From contig CM037469.1 in assembly GCA_021014325.1 (NCBI GenBank), positions 12,528,663 through 12,592,662 on the forward strand: a stretch of 64,000 nt of DNA, read 5' to 3'. Source of the stretch: Plazaster borealis. Its lineage: Eukaryota > Echinodermata > Asteroidea > Forcipulatida > Labidiasteridae. The notes below the pieces were generated by a model, which saw nothing but the letters and a program-made list of their open reading frames with translations, was not told where the DNA came from and made no database searches. A program made the translations under genes and the position numbers. Position 1 is the first letter of the stretch. Every line of letters begins with the position of its first letter. Below are positions 10,481 through 22,600 of this stretch, piece by piece.

Positions 10481-10992
10481 GGCAATCGTGGACCCTCCTT
10501 TGTTCAACTCTTTGTGATATCAACCGTGGACTACAATGTTTTCCTTTGTGATAGCAACCGTGGACCTATTGTCCCTTTTGTTATAGGTCCACGGTTTGAA
10601 TGTGGATACCTACCCACGCCCCACGTACACACAGCGATCTCGGACAGAGCTCTGATCGCAGAGGCATAACAGCGCCACCAGGAGGCACAGTTATTAGACG
10701 GGCGAAGGGCGACGCGACGGACGACTCGACAGCTGCACGACGCGACGTCACGACCTCAAATTTCTATCAGCAGACAGCAGGTGACATCGGCGAGCATTAT
10801 AAACACGAATCATTCTACACGAGTCAATCAAGCAAATTGAATTGTTTATGATTGACAGAATACCGTATTAATAGTTTAGTCAATGCGGGTTAAAATAATT
10901 ATTGTATTAAACCTCAATGAGATCGGAGTTCTAAAAGTTGCGTAATTTTCCACCTCGCTTATGCTTGCCTTGCCAGGTGTAACTTTCATTAA

Positions 10993-11290
10993 AGGGAGTT
11001 TATACTTTTGGTAAATTTCAAAGACCAGTATCCTCACTTGGTGTATCCCAACATAAACATGAAACAACAAACCTGTGAAAGTCTAAGCTCAATCGGTCAT
11101 TGCAATCACCAGAAAAAATGGGGGAAAACCTTAAGTGTTTTCACTGTTTTCAAACATCAAGTTTTCGACTCATGAGATCAAAACTAATTGTTTTACTCAT
11201 TTCTCAAAAACTACAGCACCTCAGCCAGTAATATTTCAAGGGAAGCTTTCTATCATCATTATCTTTAAACCATGTAAGTTTAATGTATAT
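10993..11290 (+). mobile_element. R1 family MITE, diverged or truncated copy
   Basis: Starts TTAA/AGGGAGTTTATACTTTTGG at 10989 and follows the R1 consensus through the CAAAGACCAGTATCCTCACTT, CAACATAAACATG and CTCAATCGGTCATTGCA blocks. After that it diverges, and no right terminus was found. Confidence 0.55.
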
Positions 11291-11299
11291 CTGTGAGCT

Positions 11300-12440
11300 T
11301 TTCTGTTTTGTGTTTTACCAGTAGGCCTATAGAGTATAGAGACCCTTATCAGCAAGTTCTGCAAAGCAGCACCAATTCTGGCCCAAACCGTTTGCACTGA
11401 CTGACGACTACCACGGCAGATTGCCGTACACGGAACCAGTCAATTTTTTCCTACATTCTCAGTTTGGTCCCCAAAAGGTATTGACATCATGTCCAAACGT
11501 CAGAAAGGTCACCGATTTTTTTTAAGATAAAGGTTGGTTTGTTTGGTGTCAATCTACGAAAAATGGGTGCCATCAATATAGATACAAATGGTCAACCAAT
11601 ATTGCCAACACAATTCGAATTGGGGCTGTATTCTAATATAGCGAAGTGATCACCAGCTATATATACCTGTATTTTAACGTCTTTTTTCATGTTAGTTCGT
11701 GACCTCTGATTCAATAAAAAATAATCAAATTGTTTATGGTTGCTCTATGGTTTAAAGAACCGTTTTTTGCAATTTTTGTGCCCTTTTTTCATAATTCCGC
11801 CCAGGAAATTTAAAAAACACAGTCTTTGGGGTCCCCCCCCCCATCACACCTTCAATGCAGAAGCTCATTATCATAGGGGGCAAGGGTCACCTTGTAAATC
11901 TCATTACAAATTCATCAGTTCAGGCACTCTCCATTGGTTTTGTACACATAACATTGCTCAGTTCACAGAGTCATGAGATCGTGAACAGGATAGCCCCCCC
12001 CCTTAAAGGAATGTCAGTTAACCGCAGCTGGATTGGCGGCCTTGATAAACAGACATCAATAAACCTTAGCTATAGGGTAGCTTGCATACATCACAAATTA
12101 ATAGCCTGGGAAATACAGGGGAGCCATGGTCTGTGGTTTGTGATCTTGAAGACTAATGGGCGGGGCTTCACGGCAATCCTGCTGATCAGCAAACAACCAA
12201 TCATTTATAACAGACAGAGAGGGAAAATAATACGATTTCCCAGACTGTTATAAACTAAGGATAAAATGACAATTAAAGTAATTATTTTGAAAGCTTTGTC
12301 CTTGTTCAATTGTACGATCTCAAAAAACATTTCCGTTATTAAGCCGTTCGAAGGTGAATGCGACTTTGATTAGCACTTTCGTTAATAAGTGGATTGGTTT
12401 TTCGTTCCAGCTCATCAAACAGAAAAGTGCATCAAGAACC
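11300..12440. other. no gene recognised upstream of the lectin
   Basis: Short open frames without domains, and C-runs near 11835 and 11995. No bounded repeat was identified. Possible promoter elements of the lectin lie at its right end: ATTGGTTTTT near 12393 and a TATA-like GTATAAGATG near 12454. Confidence 0.35.
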
Positions 12441-12585
12441 GAAAGTCACTCGTGTATAAGATGCGGCACACTGGAAGTTGACAACCTTTATTATTAGAGC
12501 AACTGGAAGAGAAAAAAAATTACCACAAAAAGTAGGGGATTCGGTTTGTTGTGCCACCCGAGGTGGGTCTAAAGCTTTGACAAAG

Positions 12586-13395
12586 ATGGACGGAACTGTC
12601 ATACTGGTCTCTCTTATTATTACCACAATTAGTGTAACCAAGGGTGTCTTTGCAGCGAGAGGATGCCCTGATGGATGGGTGGCTTTTGCTGATTCTTGCT
12701 ACTTGGGTCTGGATGGACCCATGAAGGGCAACTGGGCCAGTGCCGTAATGCAGTGTGTTCGTTACAACGCATCTATAATGGTCCCAAGCTCAGATGGCGA
12801 GAATGAATTCATATTTACTTCGTTTCAGCACCACGGAGATCTAGTAGGTGTTTTGATCAATTGTAATGATGCCGAAGTTGAGGGTGAATGGAACTGCTCC
12901 GAGGATGGTAAATATCCGACTGAATATCGGAAGTGGGAGCCAGACCAACCAGATAATGATAAGTGGCCATCATTGGTTCAAGATTATGGCTTCATGATAA
13001 CCCGTGATTACAAGAATAATCCAGACATACTTGGCTATTGGGGTGATGTGGACAAAGATACACCTATGTTCATCGTCTGTGAGCGTCGTCGCCAGGTCAG
13101 TTGTGGTCAGTCCGCTATGAACGTGTACTGCCTAACAGTAGATGGGTCTACTGGTCAATTTGTGTCTCGCTCTCTCTTCGGCCACACCCTGGATACATAT
13201 CCAACGGACACAGTAGCCGCCTGCAGACGACGATGTATGGAGCGCCAAGACTGTCTCTCATTCAACATCAAGCGGAGTTCGTCTGGTTCCACGACCAATG
13301 TTTGTGAGCTCAATAACGCCACCCGCTACCAAGTCTTGAGAGAGTATTTTCAAGAGAGTGTCCACTGCTTTTATTTTGATTTAACATGTTTCTGA
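12586..13395 (+). CDS. secreted C-type lectin with C-terminal PAN-like domain
   Basis: A 269-residue protein predicted to be secreted and to bind carbohydrate, a usual innate recognition role in invertebrates. Residues 1-24 form a signal peptide. Residues 27-166 are a C-type lectin domain opening CPDGWVAFADSCY, with cysteines 27, 38, 57, 104 and 165. It carries a QPDN motif (121-124), the sugar-binding pattern associated with galactose-type specificity. The usual second site WND is replaced by YWGDVD (151-156), so calcium binding may be altered. Residues about 173-269 look like a PAN/apple domain (CRRRCMERQDCLSFN, CELNN). The ATG at 12586 is chosen over 12478 because it starts the signal peptide. 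The coding region is a single exon. A variant poly-A signal, ATTAAA, lies at 13638. The fold is secure; the ligand is inferred. Confidence 0.85.
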   Translation: MDGTVILVSLIITTISVTKGVFAARGCPDGWVAFADSCYLGLDGPMKGNWASAVMQCVRYNASIMVPSSDGENEFIFTSFQHHGDLVGVLINCNDAEVEGEWNCSEDGKYPTEYRKWEPDQPDNDKWPSLVQDYGFMITRDYKNNPDILGYWGDVDKDTPMFIVCERRRQVSCGQSAMNVYCLTVDGSTGQFVSRSLFGHTLDTYPTDTVAACRRRCMERQDCLSFNIKRSSSGSTTNVCELNNATRYQVLREYFQESVHCFYFDLTCF

Positions 13396-13842
13396 TTATA
13401 GAAACAATCAACGTTAATTGTACGATGTTGTTTTCTTTGGTGTAACTTAATCTGGAAAAGATGGCATCATGTTTGAGACCGGAACCCAAATCAACTTCTG
13501 CCTGTCAAGCTACGTACGACTACATGTGTTTTTTCTTGATGAGAAGAATGTTTGACAGAAAAGAAAAGAAAACAAAGGTTTTTTTTTTTACACACACGTT
13601 CGGAAAATTCCGAAAATTCAAAGTCAAGCGATTTTGCATTAAACTGTAACTGTGACTGTATGTATTAGCCGTATCTATCAGGTAGATACATTCTTGTGTA
13701 GGCTATTTCTTAAATTAGTGAAAATATTGAAAATGCCTGCCGATCGAAGCGTCAATGTTTTAATCGCTGAGGTCGTCAAACATGGAAACGTTCACGCGTG
13801 TATGCGCCGCGCACAACTCTCAGCCAATGCTAGCCTGAACAA

Positions 13843-14166
13843 CTGACGTCACACTTCGAGGGGCGTGAATAACGCCAGATTGCGCGCCTGACAGGATCCT
13901 GCAAGATGTAACTTTGACCTCGCATCCCATTCAGACGGACATTTGTAGTCAATACACGTCACACGTCGCACACATTACATACAAACATTATACGCAGCAG
14001 ACGATCGTAAGTGCAATAGCGAGCTGACAAACTGCACCACCTCGGACCAATCATAACGATATGGAAAGCTTATATGCATCACTGCATGTTTATGCACTGA
14101 AATCGTTGGGCCTGAAAGACCAGTGCCTGTCTTTATCCTTACGGATAAAAGACAGGAGACTAGTCT
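13843..14166 (+). repeat. R5 dispersed repeat, copy 2
   Basis: It opens with CTGACGTCACACTTCGAGG and closes with GGATAAAAGACAGGAGACTAG, matching 5200-5577 in order and orientation with small indels. The TTTATCC/GGATAAA palindrome near the right end is kept. Confidence 0.65.
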
Positions 14167-14199
14167 AAGCCTGTAGATTTTATTCTCTGTACACAATGT

Positions 14200-14880
14200 G
14201 CAATTCAGTTTTTAACTGCCAGACATGTTTTTATTAAACCATTATCGAATTGAATTGAATGAAGCCAATGATAGGTCTTCATTGACCTCTGTGAGGGCGC
14301 TGTTTCGGCCTTGTGACGTCACGTGAAAAGGGGCTAATAAGGACGACTAAATAAATAACGTCTGTGAATCGAGCACTGTATGGCTGAGCTTAAGCGGCGT
14401 TGGACATCGTGGTGATTGTTATAACGATAGCCATTTTGTGACTGGCCTGAATTCTTTGTGACGCAGCATAATATTTCACTGTTAAGCTTTCCCTGTTTTT
14501 TTTTTTGTTTTTTTTACCACTGAGTGATTGAAGAACAAAAGGGAATGTAGCCATTGAAGACTGTGATAAAGGCAAACAATGCTCGCTTTGAACAATTTAA
14601 AATTTGCATATAACAATTGTATTTCTATTATGTTACTCCTCGTTTACTTCAACCATGCACTGTATGTTCAGTTGTTGTTATTGTGTGTGTGGAAACTATG
14701 AAGTTGGTAGTGCAAAATATTTGTCAATCTTAGTCTTTGAAATCTAACCGAATGTGACATGTGCATACAGAAGAATGGGTCACCAAACACATTTCTTTGA
14801 GAACCATACAATATAAAACTTAAATCTCATTGCAGATGAAACCAATATTGTTTTTGAGCTTGCGTTAAAAGCACGAAAGA
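14200..14880. other. no gene recognised
   Basis: AT-rich sequence. The only structure is the reversed similarity of 14255-14325 to 5798-5870. No exon was supported. Confidence 0.4.
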
Positions 14881-14884
14881 AACC

Positions 14885-15370
14885 TAATCCAATTAAACAC
14901 ACCCATTATGTGTTACTTTGGGTCGATCATCACTGAGCCGGAATCCAGATCAGATTCTGCGCCTTGAACACCCAGCAGGGTGGATATGTGCGCATTACAA
15001 GTCTTATTATTATTATTATTGTTATTATTATTGACCTCAACCTCGTCCCCATGTTTTACTTTATTTCCAACCATGTTTACAATAGTAAACCCTGGGAGGG
15101 AAACTCCTTACTTGGACCCTGATTGGACAACGACTGGTGTACAAAAGTGTATTCAGTATTCACCGTATTCACAGCCAGACTATTCTAATTTGCAAACGTA
15201 TCCGGAAATTTTGGATATGCAAATGATCCAATACCCGGGTGAGAGAGCGGTCAACCTCCGACGTACACCTCGTACTGCTCGACACACCCTGGGGACGAGG
15301 TTAGATTGACCTGGATAATACACTCTAAAAACATCCGGGTCAGAATTGAACTGGATTCCGGCTTCCGTGG
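14885..15370 (-). repeat. R4 repeat, copy 1
   Basis: Carries blocks found in reverse order and orientation at 36848-37140: TTTGGGTCGATCATCACTGA, GGAATCCAGATCAG, and CACTCTAAAAACATCCGGGT near 15324. A (TTA)n run at 15004-15031 lies inside it. The open frame at 14980-15309 runs across this repeat and is not regarded as a gene. Confidence 0.5.
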
Positions 15371-15379
15371 GTCAATGGG

Positions 15380-16280
15380 CGTGAATCTGTTTTGATTAGG
15401 AGTCATAGCACTTACGGCGTGGGTGTCCAGGGGCCCGCTTAAGAGCCCCTAGTGGCTTATAGGGGCGAAGCCCTTGATGGGGGTTTATGGGCGGAGTTCA
15501 GCCTCCGTACGCCTAAAAGCAGAGAAATAGATACACTTTTTAAGCACTTTTGCTCAATATTGATCTATTAATTAATAAGCACTTTTGATCCATATCGATC
15601 TTTTAATTTTACTGGAAATATTTCTGTAACATCAACGGGCTCTAATAAACTGTACTCCAAAAAATCAACTAGACCGAGTATGCATAGTGACGTTTTCTTG
15701 AATAGTGGGCGGCAAACCCATATCTTACTGATAATTCTTTGTTTTGCGAAAGTGGCGTCACATAATAATCATCAATATCAGATTACTGTAAGAAAGGTGG
15801 GGGGGGGGCACTTGGATGCCGGAACGACGGGCAATGTGGCACGTGGGTTTCAAATGCATTTACGTTATTGTTGAAATTTAAATTTTAAACAATTACAAGT
15901 GATAACATAAAAAAGGAATTTTTGGAGAAAAAAAATGCGAATGGCATAATATTATTATTGAAACGAATTCCATCCTGCCGCCGGGAAAATTTTTACACAC
16001 ACACATTTGCGACGTTTCTCCTTCCCCTCTCACTTTCCTTACCCCATTTTTTGGTCATTATTTTTTCGGGACCCTCTTGGGGGATCTCAAGCCCCCGAGT
16101 CCCCCCCCCCCCCGGATGCGCTACTGGTCGAAGGCCCGGTACATTGACGTAATTGTAAGTAATATAGTTTATCAACTATGTAATGAATAGCAATATTGTT
16201 TACTAGTATGTAGCACAGATTTTAGGGACAGTAATTGAATACCACATGACACGTACCCTCTGTAAATAAAACATGTAACG
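15380..16280. other. repeat-like non-coding sequence
   Basis: Contains CCTCCGTACGCCTAA followed by an AGAGAAATA block, repeated at about 16681-16710, and a C-tract repeat at 16080-16140 (GAGTCCCCCCC...GGATGCGCTACTGG). I see no gene. Confidence 0.4.
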
Positions 16281-16341
16281 GATGGGGTCCCGGGGCCGGT
16301 GTCATAGGGAAATCTGTCCCCGGAGATTCTGCCCCTCAAAT

Positions 16342-16597
16342 GGGAAATTAACAGCGGCTGGAGGAAGATTATTCAAAAGAGGGCGCTACCAGAAGAAGTC
16401 CACACAGTTTGCCGTATGGACAGAATCTCCGGGGGACAGAATCTCCCGCCACACCGGCGTTACGGCCCCTGGTGGCCCCGGAAGCGAGATTTTTTTTTCT
16501 ACGAACTTTTTGTCCCCCCATACGGCGAACTGTGTACAAACCTCTTTTGATAGCGCCCTCTTTTGAATCCTCCTTCTCCAGCCCATGTTAATTTCCC
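16342..16597. repeat. foldback repeat (GGGAAATTAACA arms)
   Basis: The left arm, about 16342-16421 (GGGAAATTAACA ... TTCAAAAGAGGGCGCTA ... TTTGCCGTATGG), is inverted in the right arm, about 16517-16597 (CCATACGGCGAA ... TAGCGCCCTCTTTTGAA ... TTAATTTCCC). Related GGGGGACAGAAT sequence is at 29430-29455 and 49790-49900. No coding. Confidence 0.6.
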
Positions 16598-17162
16598 GTA
16601 TGGGGACAAAAAGTTCGTATGAAAAAAAATCTTGCGCCCCGGAAACTCTGAGCTTTGGCGTTTTGGGGAGCAAAATCAAGCCTCCGTACGCCTAAGTTAA
16701 ACAGAGAAATATACACATCCCGGAAGTCGGATGGGTGTATTTCTAATGAGGCAAAATTGGACTTTCACAATGACGTCATCCAGAGGAGACTGTACTAGGA
16801 ACCTTACAAGTTAAATGGCACTTCAGGTGATAGAGCCCAAACAAATTGTATCAAAATGCACACATTTTAAAAGAGATCGAATATAACTACAACACATTCT
16901 CAGATAATAAGTAGTGGGTGTATATAGTTGCATACTATAATTGTAAAAAAAAATAAAAAATAATAATACATTTAAAACAGCATAAAACGTAGTGTATAAC
17001 ACTTTAAGTTTGACGATTTTGCTTGCATACTGTGGCAATAATGTTCCATCGAAATGGCGTGAATTCTAAACCGAGTCATAAATTTATCTGATAATTTAAA
17101 ATACAACACAATACAACAAGTATATATATGGTGCTCTTACAAAAAGCTGTAGCACAGCGCGA

Positions 17163-17435
17163 GGGATTGTATACGTTTGATAATTGGAATCCATACTGTT
17201 TGTTTCAATCCTTTATATTAGTTGTGGATACCAAAAAACTAACCTGTGAAAATTTCAGTTCAAAAGGTGGTAGCATTTTTGAGATGTCAACGCAGAAAGA
17301 ATAATCTGCAATTGGAATACACAAACTGAGAAAAATACTGCAGTAACGCTTCTCAGATTCAAGTGGTTGGTATAAAAAGTGATATATTTTTCCATAACCG
17401 CAGTACTTCGAAGTTACCAAACGTATACAGACCCT
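17163..17435 (+). mobile_element. R2 family MITE, copy b
   Basis: Follows copy a from GGGATTGTATACGTTTG to CCAAACGTATACAGACCCT, with TTAA directly after the right end (17436-17439). It is shorter than copy a because the segment after TTTTTGAGAT is missing. Confidence 0.7.
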
Positions 17436-17539
17436 TTAACAAGAAGTATAAAGAGAATAACAACAAATATGAAAACTAGGAGTCAAATAAAGGTGTCTTT
17501 TAAAAGAGCTTTTCCGAAGGCTGCCAGTGATGGAGCATG

Positions 17540-17988
17540 ACGAATGTTTCACAAAGAAGTATTCTTTATATCCTTGTGAAGCTTCCGGCAGTCTTCAGAA
17601 TTCCCCTTATGGAGCCCTTTTGTTTCCCCTACTTTGTTTTGTCCCCTGTTTCCATAAGGATGCGAATATTAAAACAAACATGTTGCATACACTCTAAGAA
17701 GAAAAAACCATGGGCCTTTTCTTCAACACTGTAGAAAAACCCCCGTGTGGACTGTGTTAGTCCACACAGTGTTTCAAGTCCAAACGGTGTTGACCTCATT
17801 TTCTAAGGTCCACACTTCGTATGTAGCCCTTAGAAAACGCATACATGTCATAACAAAATATCGAGCACAGCGAGACGCCTGTCGGGTGTAACAAAGCGCT
17901 ATTGCGTATTATTCCAGATCTGCCCGACTGGCCATTACAAGGTAAAGGTGTGAGATCTACGGCCGAACCCCCCCCCCCCCCCCACTGT
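17540..17988 (-). repeat. DUF3431 3' flank module, copy A side
   Basis: Read on the minus strand from the stop codon of copy A this gives a GC-rich block (CCTTGTAATGGCCAGTCGGG), TACGAAGTGTGGACC, further GTCCACAC palindromes, ACAAAACAAAG, then GAATTCTGAAGACTGCCGG. The same order follows copy B at 34100-34890. This shows that A and B arose by duplication of a unit that included 3' UTR and flank. Parts also occur at 18905-18963 and 25790-26600. Confidence 0.7.
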
Positions 17989-18623
17989 TTAGCAAACGAC
18001 AATAGTACTCCATAATCTTTCCATATAGTGACCCTCCTCTGGGTTCACATGATCATCTAAAAATGAAATCAAATGTTGATAAAACTTCTTAGGATGCTTT
18101 TGGAGACATTGCCTGGTTGCTGAGAAACAACCCCCTAAGCAGCAATCCAAGGACTCTGGTGGCGCTCTTCCGAACACCGTTTCATAAAATTCTCCAAGTG
18201 TGTCATTTTTTGCATGCCGCATATGACCAAGATCGTATTGAAGTTTCCACTTGCCAAGATGTTCGATTCTATCCAATTGTTGCTGTCCATAAACCACGCA
18301 AGGAATTCCGTCCAACGCTTTCTCGAGAAAATCCAGTGGAGTAGAAAAGCAAAATGCTGGAGCGTGATCTTCTAAATGGCCTTGGAGGAATACCGTAACA
18401 GCTGCGAGGTTTTCATAATTCTTGATGATGTGATAGAGATAAGTATGGCTCTCCCGTCCAACGTTGGGTAGTTCCTCCCAGTGCTTGAACCGAAAATAAG
18501 GTTTTAAGCTTCTGAAGTGACCTTTGTCGTACACGTGACAATACTTAGCAATGGGTCTCAACCAATGAAGTTTCTCCTCGTAGTGAGATATGACAAATTC
18601 AAATCCCATATGACGTGTACCTC
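17989..18623 (-). CDS. DUF3431 domain protein, copy A, exon 2 (terminal exon)
   Basis: A 210-residue terminal exon coding the whole DUF3431 domain: it starts with FVISHYEEKLHWLRP, then VYDKG, LPNVGRESHTYLYHI, VTVFLQG, and ends in a conserved EEGHYMERLW block. DUF3431 is a family of unknown function; the motifs resemble glycosyltransferase-like proteins, but no reaction is established. The start is set by a strong acceptor, TTTTTTTTCAG/GAGG, on the minus strand at 18623, in the same phase as copy C. The domain frame is open throughout. No matching first exon was found on the minus strand upstream; that region is occupied by the Helitron-like array, so the gene may have lost it or it may lie further away. 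Its 3' flank matches copy B. Confidence 0.75.
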
Positions 18624-18963
18624 CTGAAAAAAAGGGAAGAATGTTCACCCAGAAAATAAAAATAAACATCAACAGCACAACATTAACAAAACAAAACAAA
18701 AACAATATTACAAGAGAGTTTTCAAACTAGAAGATGGCACACGACTTGTTAGGGTGTGTGAGATGAACGCCGAGTTCAGTTCCGAATGCGCCCCCCCCCC
18801 CCACACACACATCTTATAAAAATCCATCATTGTGGAACATTCTTTTGTTCTTTACTTTGTCCCTGTACTTAACACAGTTTCTAATAAAAAAATACAAACA
18901 ATTTCCTTGTGCACCCCGGTCTTTAGAATTTCCCTATATGGAGTCCTTTTATTTTCCCTTTTT

Positions 18964-19187
18964 AGGTGTTCGTGCAATATGAGCACGAACACCTCTTTGT
19001 TTTTGTTCTGTTTTTTTTTTAGGTGTTCGTGCAATATGAGCACGAACACCTCTTTGTTTTTGTTCTGTTTTTTTTTTAGGTGTTCGTGCAATATGAGCAC
19101 GAACACCTCTTGTTATTGTTCCGTTTTTTTAGGTGTTCGTGCAATATGAGCACGAACACCTCTTTGTTTTTGTTCTGTTTTTTTTTT
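18964..19187 (+). repeat. four tandem 31-bp hairpins at the left end of the array
   Basis: Hairpins at 18964-18994, 19021-19051, 19078-19108 and 19131-19161, each AGGTGTTCGTGC, 7-base loop AATATGA, GCACGAACACCT. They are separated by CTCTTTGTTTTTGTTCTG and a T-run. Period 53-57 bp. The right arm plus spacer (CACGAACACCTCTTTGTTTTTGT) resembles the sequence before each 3' terminal hairpin in the array. The sequence is nearly identical between copies, so the expansion is recent. Confidence 0.85.
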
Positions 19188-19679
19188 CTTCTCCATCTTC
19201 CTCTTCTTCCCTGGAACTCTTCTCTACAGCATAACTCAAGATTGAAACTGAATTAAACATTGAAACTCATCAGACAATTGAACCTCAATATGAGGACGGC
19301 ACAAAGTTGATGACGTCATGATGACATCATCAGGTGTCGAATTACGAGGTTTTTCAAGTTGAAAAATGACCTTTTGCTTTTTGTTGTATCTCAACGAATA
19401 TAAAAGCTATGATGTTCATACTTGGCCAGGTGATAGATCAAGACTGGGGCAACATTTGAAAAGTTAACGCCAAAATCGTTTGACCTTAACTTCCGGGTCG
19501 TTACCCTGGGTCGAAGTTCGCCTTTGTTTTGTTTTCTTGAAAAACATCATTTTCGGGCTTATCTACAGCATAACTCAAGATTGAAATTGAATTTTACATT
19601 GGAACTCATCAGACATTTGAACCTAAATATCAAGACGACACAAACTTGATGATGTCATGATGACGTCATCAGGTATTGA

Positions 19680-22600
19680 ATTACATTAAATCAAAGTTTA
19701 ATATTTGAAAAAAAATCATAACTCATGAACGACATGTTGGATTTTTACAATCTTTACATCATCGGAAAGTTCGTTAAAGGTTCAACAAACGCTGCACAGA
19801 AAGTGACCCCATTTGACCTTGACTTCCGGTTCAATCCGGAAATTTAAAATTTCACAAAATTCGTATCTCAAAAACCACGTATTTCTTTATCATTTTTTTT
19901 TTGCATCAGGTGATAGATGATTGAGCCTGCTCACACTTTTGCACAGAAATAACAACATTTTGACATTTACATCTTGTCTTATAACCACCGGCATTAAAGC
20001 GCACGTTTGTGTGGACCCACTTTGATAACGCGAGATAGTGTAATAGCACGTGTACAGATGCATGTACATCGAACGTGTAGTTCAGTTTACATCAACTACA
20101 TGTAGGAATACATTTAGAATCGCTGTTACCTTGTATATTGCGCACCCCGGCATAAAGATAATCCATCTAATACTTGAAAAATTCGTAACTCCTGAACCGC
20201 ACATTGGATTTTTACAATCTATACATCATCTGAAAGGTCTTTATAAAACCTAACATACGCTACACTAATTGTGACCCCGTTTGACCCTGACTTCCGGTTC
20301 AAAGCGGAAGTTAAAATTTAATGTTTCAAAATTCATAATTCCTGAACCACATGATGGATTTTTACAATCTATACATCATTGGACAAGTATGTAACAACTT
20401 AACAAACGATATACAAAATGTGACCCCAATTGACCTATACTTCCTGTTCAAACCGGAAGATGAAATTTATTATTTGAAAAAATCAGAACTCCTGAACCAC
20501 ACATTGGATTTGTATCATCTATACATCATCAGAAAGGGCTCAAAAGATTTAAGAAATGCTACCCACTGTGACCTCATTTGACCTTGACTTCCTGTTCAAA
20601 CCGGAAAGTGAAAGTTAATGTTTCAACAAATTGTTGGAGGTTTACAACCCATACATCATCTAAAACGTCTTCATAAACTAAACGCGCTACACAAAATGTG
20701 ACCCCTATTTGACCTTGACTTCCGGTCCAAACCGGAAGTTGATGTTAATTTTTTTGAAAAATTCATAACTCCTGGACCAGGCATTGGATTGATAAGGTAG
20801 AATGTTTATTCATTCAATCACTCCACACGAACACCTTGTTTTTGTCACAAGACAAAAACTGAAGCTCTAGTTGTTCTGTTTTTTTTTCTTCTCCATCTTC
20901 TTCTTCTTCCCTGGAACTCTTCTCTACAGCATAACTCAAGATTGAAACTGAATTGAACAATGAAACTCATCAGACAATTGAACCTAAATATGAGGACGGC
21001 ACAAAGTTAATGACGTCATGATGACGTCATCAGGTGTTGAATTACAAGGTTTTTAAAGTTGAAAAATGGCCATTTGGTATTTGCTGTATCTCATTGAATA
21101 TGAAAGCTAAGATGTTCATAATTGGGCATGTGATAGATCAAGACTGGGGCTACATTTCAAACGTTAACGTCAAAATCGTATGACCTTTTCTTCAAGGTCA
21201 TGCTCCTAGGTCGAAGTTTGCCTTTGGTTTTTTTCTTGAAAAACATCATTTTCGGGCTTATCTACGGCATAACTCAAGATTGAAATTGAATTTTACATTG
21301 AAACTCATCAGACATTTGAACCTAAATATCAAGACGACACAAACTTGATGATGTCATGATGACGTCATCAGGTATTGAATTACATTAAATCAAAGTTTAA
21401 TATTTGAAAAAAAATCATAACTCATGAACGACATGTTGGATTTTTACAATCTATACATCATCGGAAAGTTCGTTAAAGGTCCGACAGACGCTACACAGAA
21501 AGTGATCCCATTTGACCTTGACGTCTGGTTCAACCCGGAAATTTAAAATTTCACAAAATTTGTATCTCAAAAACTATTTATCATTTCAGCATAATTTTTG
21601 CATCAGGTTGTAGAACGTTGAGCCTGCTCAAACTTTTGCACAGAAATAACAACATTTTGACATTTACATCTTGTCTTATAACCACCGGCATTAAAGCGCA
21701 CGTTTGTGTTGACCCACTTTGATAACGCGAGATAGTGTAATAGCACGTGTACAGATACGACTACATTGAACGTGTAGTTCGGTTTACATCAACTACATGT
21801 AGGAATACATTTAGCATCGCTGTTACCTTGTGTATTGCGCACCGCGGCATAAAGATAATCCATCTAATACTTGAAAAATTCGTAACTCCTGAACCACACA
21901 TTGGATTTTTACAATCTATACATCATCTGAAAGGTCTATATAAAACCTAAAATACGCTACACTTATTGTGACCCCGTTTGACCCTGACTTCCGGTTCAAA
22001 ACGGAAGTTGAAATTTAATGTTTCAAAATTCATAATTCCTGAACCACACAATTGATTTTTACAATCTATACATCATTGGACAAGTAAGTAACAACTTAAC
22101 AAACGATATACAGAATGTGACCCCAATTGACCTTTACTTCCTGTTCAAACCGGAAGATGAAATTTAATATTTGAAAAATCAGAACTCCTGAACCACACAT
22201 TGGATTTTTATCATCTATACATCATCAGAAAGGGCTCCAAAGATTTAAGAAACGCTACACACTGTGACCTCATTTGACATTGACTTCGTGACCCACTTTG
22301 ATAACGCAAGATGGTGTAATAACACGTGTACAGATACACGTACATTGTGCGTGTAGTTTAGTTTACACCAACTACATGTAGGAATACATTAATTTAGCAT
22401 CGCTGTTACCTTGTATATTGCGCACCCCGGCATGAAGATAATCCATCTAATACTTGAAAAATTCGTAACTCCTGAACCACACATTGGATTTTTACAATCT
22501 ATACATCATCTGAAAGGTCTTTGTAAAACCTAACGTACGCTACACTTATTGTGACCCCGTTTGACCCTGACTTCCGGTTCAAAGCGGAAGTTGAAATTTA

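Noticed and set aside
14980..15309. 109-codon open frame with a hydrophobic start
   Set aside because: The Leu run is the (TTA)n microsatellite and the rest lies in the R4 repeat.
18832..19149. Cys-rich repeat protein on the plus strand (RCSCNMSTNTSLF units)
   Set aside because: This is translation of the tandem hairpin block; both strands are open for the same reason.
18964..19187. CRISPR-like array (four regularly spaced palindromic repeats)
   Set aside because: The spacers are T-runs that are almost the same in each unit, the genome is animal and there are no cas genes.
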